Shown one piece after another: positions 61,467 through 64,000 of a DNA stretch of 64,000 nucleotides. Below the pieces are notes generated by a model that worked only from the letters and a program-made list of their open reading frames with translations, made no database searches and was not told the origin of the DNA. How positions within the stretch are numbered: the stretch's first letter is position 1; every line of letters begins with the position of its first letter. The stretch is from Bhargavaea beijingensis (GTDB lineage Bacteria > Bacillota > Bacilli > Bacillales_A > Planococcaceae): the NCBI RefSeq assembly GCF_900101985.1, contig NZ_FNAR01000007.1:62001-126000 (forward strand). Reading direction: 5' to 3'. The position numbers and the translations under genes are program-made.

Positions 61467-62012
61467 GTGGACATTCATGCAACCACGATATTCGCGGTCC
61501 GGCATAATGGGAAAGCCGCAATGGCAGGAGACGGACAGGTGACACTCGGAAACCAGGTCGTCATGAAGCATACCGCAAAAAAAGTCCGCCGATTGTTCGG
61601 CGGCAACGTCGTTGCGGGTTTTGCAGGCTCTGTCGCGGATGCTTTCACGCTGTTTGAACTGTTCGAAGGAAAGCTTGCCGAGTATGACGGGAACCTCACA
61701 CGTGCAGCCGTCGAACTTGCAAAGGAATGGCGCGGGGACAAGATGCTACAGAAGCTGGAGGCGATGCTGATCGTCATGGACAAAGACACGATGTTGCTTG
61801 TATCCGGTTCCGGAGAAGTGATCGAACCGGATGACGGCATCCTCGCGATCGGCTCCGGTGGCAACTATGCGCTGGCTGCAGGGCGTGCCCTTAAAATGCA
61901 TGCAGGCGAAGAAATGGATGCCGAGCAGATTGCCAGGGCAGCCCTGGAGACGGCCGCCGATATCTGCGTGTTCACGAACCACCAAATCATCCTGGAGGTG
62001 ATCGGGGAATGA
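61467..62012 (+). CDS. hslV: HslV/ClpQ peptidase subunit of the HslUV protease
   Basis: HslV is the proteasome-like peptidase chamber. The 181-residue protein has [21 protein letters not shown] at its N-terminal region and [14 protein letters not shown] later. The GTG start after GGGGGAGAGG puts five residues (MDIHA) before the TT pair that aligns with the catalytic Thr of E. coli HslV; no in-frame start is available nearer. B. subtilis has a similar extension with Ser residues, absent here. The 3' end overlaps hslU. Confidence 0.95.
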   Translation: MDIHATTIFAVRHNGKAAMAGDGQVTLGNQVVMKHTAKKVRRLFGGNVVAGFAGSVADAFTLFELFEGKLAEYDGNLTRAAVELAKEWRGDKMLQKLEAMLIVMDKDTMLLVSGSGEVIEPDDGILAIGSGGNYALAAGRALKMHAGEEMDAEQIARAALETAADICVFTNHQIILEVIGE

Positions 62013-63403
62013 AAATGGAGCAGATGACACCGCGCCAGCTGACCGAGCAGCTTGACCGCTACATTGTCGGCCAGAAAGAAGCGAAGCGGGCTGTTGCGGT
62101 GGCAATGAGAAACCGCTACCGGCGCAGCCGTCTCCCGGAGGAGGAGCGCAACGAAATCATTCCGAAAAACATTCTCATGATCGGCCCCACCGGTGTCGGA
62201 AAGACGGAGATCGCCCGCAGAATCGCCAAACTCTCCGGCGCACCATTCCTCAAGATAGAGGCGACCAAGTTCACGGAAGTCGGCTATGTCGGACGTGACG
62301 TGGAGTCGATGGTGCGCGACTTGGTCGAAGCATCCTTCCGCCTCGTCCGCAACGAGCGAATGGAGGAAGTGGCTGCCCGCGCCGAGGAACTGGCAGAAGA
62401 ACGGCTTGTGAAGCTGCTTGTCCCTTCCATGAAAAAGGAGAAAACCGGGCAGAATCCGTGGGAGATGCTTCTCGGCCAGATGCAGGACCGCTCGGACGAA
62501 GAGGAAGAGGATTCCTCGATCCGCCTGAAACGCTCCGAAATCCGGGCCGAGCTGAAGGCAGGCCGCCTGGAGGACAGGAAAGTCATGGTCGAGGTGACGG
62601 AGAACACACCGTCATTGTTTGACAGCATGCAGGGTTCGGGAATGGAACAAATGGGAATGAATATGCAGGACGCGCTTTCCAACCTTCTTCCGAAAAAGAA
62701 GAAGAAGCGGGAGATGCGTGTGAAGGATGCCCGGAGGGCACTTGCTATGGAAGAAGCTGAAAAACTTGTCGACCGTGATGAAATCTCTCAAGAGGCGATC
62801 GATCGGGCGGAGCAGCAAGGAATCATCTTCATCGATGAGATCGACAAAATCGCCTCAAAGCAGGGAAACGCTTCCTCTGCGGATATCTCACGGGAAGGCG
62901 TCCAGCGAGACATTCTGCCGATTGTGGAAGGGACGACCGTGACCACCAAGTATGGTCCTGTCCGGACGGAATTCATGCTCTTCATCGCTGCGGGAGCGTT
63001 TCACGTTTCCAAGCCGTCAGACATCATACCAGAGCTGCAGGGCCGCTTCCCGATCCGCGTGGAGCTGGATAAGCTGACGAAGGAAGACTTTATCCGGATC
63101 CTTAAAGAGCCTGACAATTCCCTGATTCACCAGTACCGGCTGCTGCTGTCGACCGAGGGAATCGAGATTGACTTTACCGGCGAAGCGATCGGGCGCATCG
63201 CTGAGATCGCCGCGGAAGTCAATGCGGAAACGGAAAATATCGGAGCACGCAGGCTGCATACCGTTCTGGAAAAGCTGCTTGAGGACCTCAGCTTCGAAGC
63301 ATCCGACATTTCGCCTGCTTCCATTCGGATCACACCGGAATATGTCAACGAAAAGCTGGAGAAAATCGCAACGAACAAAGATTTGTCACAATTTATCCTG
63401 TAA
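62009..63403 (+). CDS. hslU: HslU/ClpY ATPase subunit of the HslUV protease
   Basis: HslU unfolds substrates and feeds them to HslV. The 464-residue AAA+ protein has [14 protein letters not shown] (Walker A, near residue 57), the pore-region GYVGRDVES segment, an acidic intermediate I-domain around 130-230, [11 protein letters not shown] (Walker B) and a C-terminal sensor-2 region. The C-terminus ends LSQFIL, consistent with insertion into HslV. It overlaps hslV (ATGA). Confidence 0.97.
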   Translation: MKMEQMTPRQLTEQLDRYIVGQKEAKRAVAVAMRNRYRRSRLPEEERNEIIPKNILMIGPTGVGKTEIARRIAKLSGAPFLKIEATKFTEVGYVGRDVESMVRDLVEASFRLVRNERMEEVAARAEELAEERLVKLLVPSMKKEKTGQNPWEMLLGQMQDRSDEEEEDSSIRLKRSEIRAELKAGRLEDRKVMVEVTENTPSLFDSMQGSGMEQMGMNMQDALSNLLPKKKKKREMRVKDARRALAMEEAEKLVDRDEISQEAIDRAEQQGIIFIDEIDKIASKQGNASSADISREGVQRDILPIVEGTTVTTKYGPVRTEFMLFIAAGAFHVSKPSDIIPELQGRFPIRVELDKLTKEDFIRILKEPDNSLIHQYRLLLSTEGIEIDFTGEAIGRIAEIAAEVNAETENIGARRLHTVLEKLLEDLSFEASDISPASIRITPEYVNEKLEKIATNKDLSQFIL

Positions 63404-63484
63404 GAGCACCATTTTGTTTCCCAAAACGATTACAAACCTTTAGAATATTCTTGAATCCATATACCCAGTAGGAGGAATTGTGTT

Positions 63485-64000
63485 ATGTCACTATTGCAAA
63501 ATACGCGGGAGATCAACTCCATGCTCCAGGCGTCCGCCGGCAAACCGGTTAATTTCAAGGAAATGTCCGAAACACTATCCAAGGTGATCGGAGCCAACGT
63601 CTTCATTGTCAGCCGGAAGGGCAAACTGCTCGGCACGGCCGTCCACCAGGAAATCCAGAACGAGCGGATCCAGAACATGCTGGAGGAGCGCCGATTCCCT
63701 GAAGAATATACAAAGAACCTCTTTAACGTGACCGAAACTTCTCCGAACCTCGATATCAATGACCCGCACACCGTATTCCCGGTCGAAAACAAGGATCTCT
63801 TTGAAGAGGGACTCACGACCATCGTTCCGATCATCGGTGGCGGGGAACGCCTCGGCACATTGATTCTCGGACGCGTGAAAGACCAGTTCACCGATGAGGA
63901 TCTTGTCCTAGCCGAGTATGGCGCGACAGTGGTCGGCATGGAAATCCTCCGGGAAAAAGCAGAAGAGATCGAAACGGAGGCCCGCTCCAAAGCGGTCGTC
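63485..64000 (+). CDS. codY: Global transcriptional regulator CodY, N-terminal part (truncated by window)
   Basis: CodY represses stationary-phase and nutrient-uptake genes when GTP and branched-chain amino acids are high. The window holds the first 172 of about 259 residues. This covers the N-terminal GAF domain that binds isoleucine/valine, with the typical [15 protein letters not shown] start, and the start of the linker helix; the DNA-binding part lies beyond the end. A strong AGGAGG precedes the ATG. No convincing CodY box was found upstream. Confidence 0.96.
   Translation, partial: MSLLQNTREINSMLQASAGKPVNFKEMSETLSKVIGANVFIVSRKGKLLGTAVHQEIQNERIQNMLEERRFPEEYTKNLFNVTETSPNLDINDPHTVFPVENKDLFEEGLTTIVPIIGGGERLGTLILGRVKDQFTDEDLVLAEYGATVVGMEILREKAEEIETEARSKAVV

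Noticed and set aside
63421-63484. Possible CodY box upstream of codY (AATATTCTTGAATCC)
   Set aside because: Six mismatches to the 15-base CodY consensus; no better than chance in an AT-rich stretch.

Overview
The window is a stretch of low-copy housekeeping chromosome from a Gram-positive member of the Bacillales. Gene order follows the Bacillus subtilis ileS to codY region almost gene for gene: ileS-lspA-rluD-pyr operon, rqcH, gmk to thiN, spoVM-rpmB, yloU-fakA-sdaAB-recG-fapR-plsX-fabD-fabG-acpP-rnc-smc-ftsY-ylxM-ffh-rpsP-rimM-trmD-rplS-lepB-rbgA-rnhB-sucCD-dprA-topA-trmFO-xerC-hslVU-codY. Base composition looks well above that of most Bacillus by eye, with GC-rich third positions. Together with the frequent TTG/GTG starts this suggests a high-GC Planococcaceae-type organism (Bhargavaea-like is a guess that the sequence alone cannot prove). 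A spoVM homologue and a CotA-like laccase suggest a sporulating ancestry.

Bases 1-3062 hold the 3' end of ileS, then lspA and rluD. Bases 3059-14797 are a complete de novo UMP operon, pyrR-pyrP-pyrB-pyrC-carA-carB-pyrK-pyrD-pyrF-pyrE. It has a strong promoter, a PyrR-type leader before pyrR, a second attenuator before pyrB, and mostly overlapping start/stop codons. Its most unusual feature is CarA, whose glutaminase nucleophile Cys and catalytic His are replaced by Asn and Asp. Bases 14805-18597 carry two minus-strand genes: a CotA-like multicopper oxidase with an unusual Cys/Arg-rich tail, and rqcH. Bases 18631-31267 hold gmk-rpoZ-coaBC-priA-def-fmt-rsmB-prpC-prkC-rsgA-rpe-thiN-spoVM, joining nucleotide, CoA, replication restart, N-formyl-Met and Ser/Thr phospho-signalling functions.

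Bases 31283-48705 run from rpmB (minus strand) through the Asp23-like yloU, fakA, the serine dehydratase pair, recG, the fatty-acid/phospholipid group with a FapR operator, RNase III, SMC and the SRP genes ftsY-ylxM-ffh. A 325-bp structured intergenic element with inverted ends lies between ffh and rpsP. Bases 49052-64000 carry ribosomal proteins and their assembly or modification factors (rpsP, khpA, rimM, trmD, rplS, rbgA), signal peptidase, rnhB, succinyl-CoA synthetase, dprA, topA, trmFO, xerC, the HslUV protease and the start of codY.

There are no rRNA or tRNA genes, no CRISPR array, no transposase and no prophage. The novelty is concentrated in details: the altered CarA active site, the extended SpoVM, the tailed laccase, the diverged pyrB attenuator and the intergenic element. 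Several genes that neighbour these in B. subtilis (remA, rlmN, ylqD) are missing from their usual positions.
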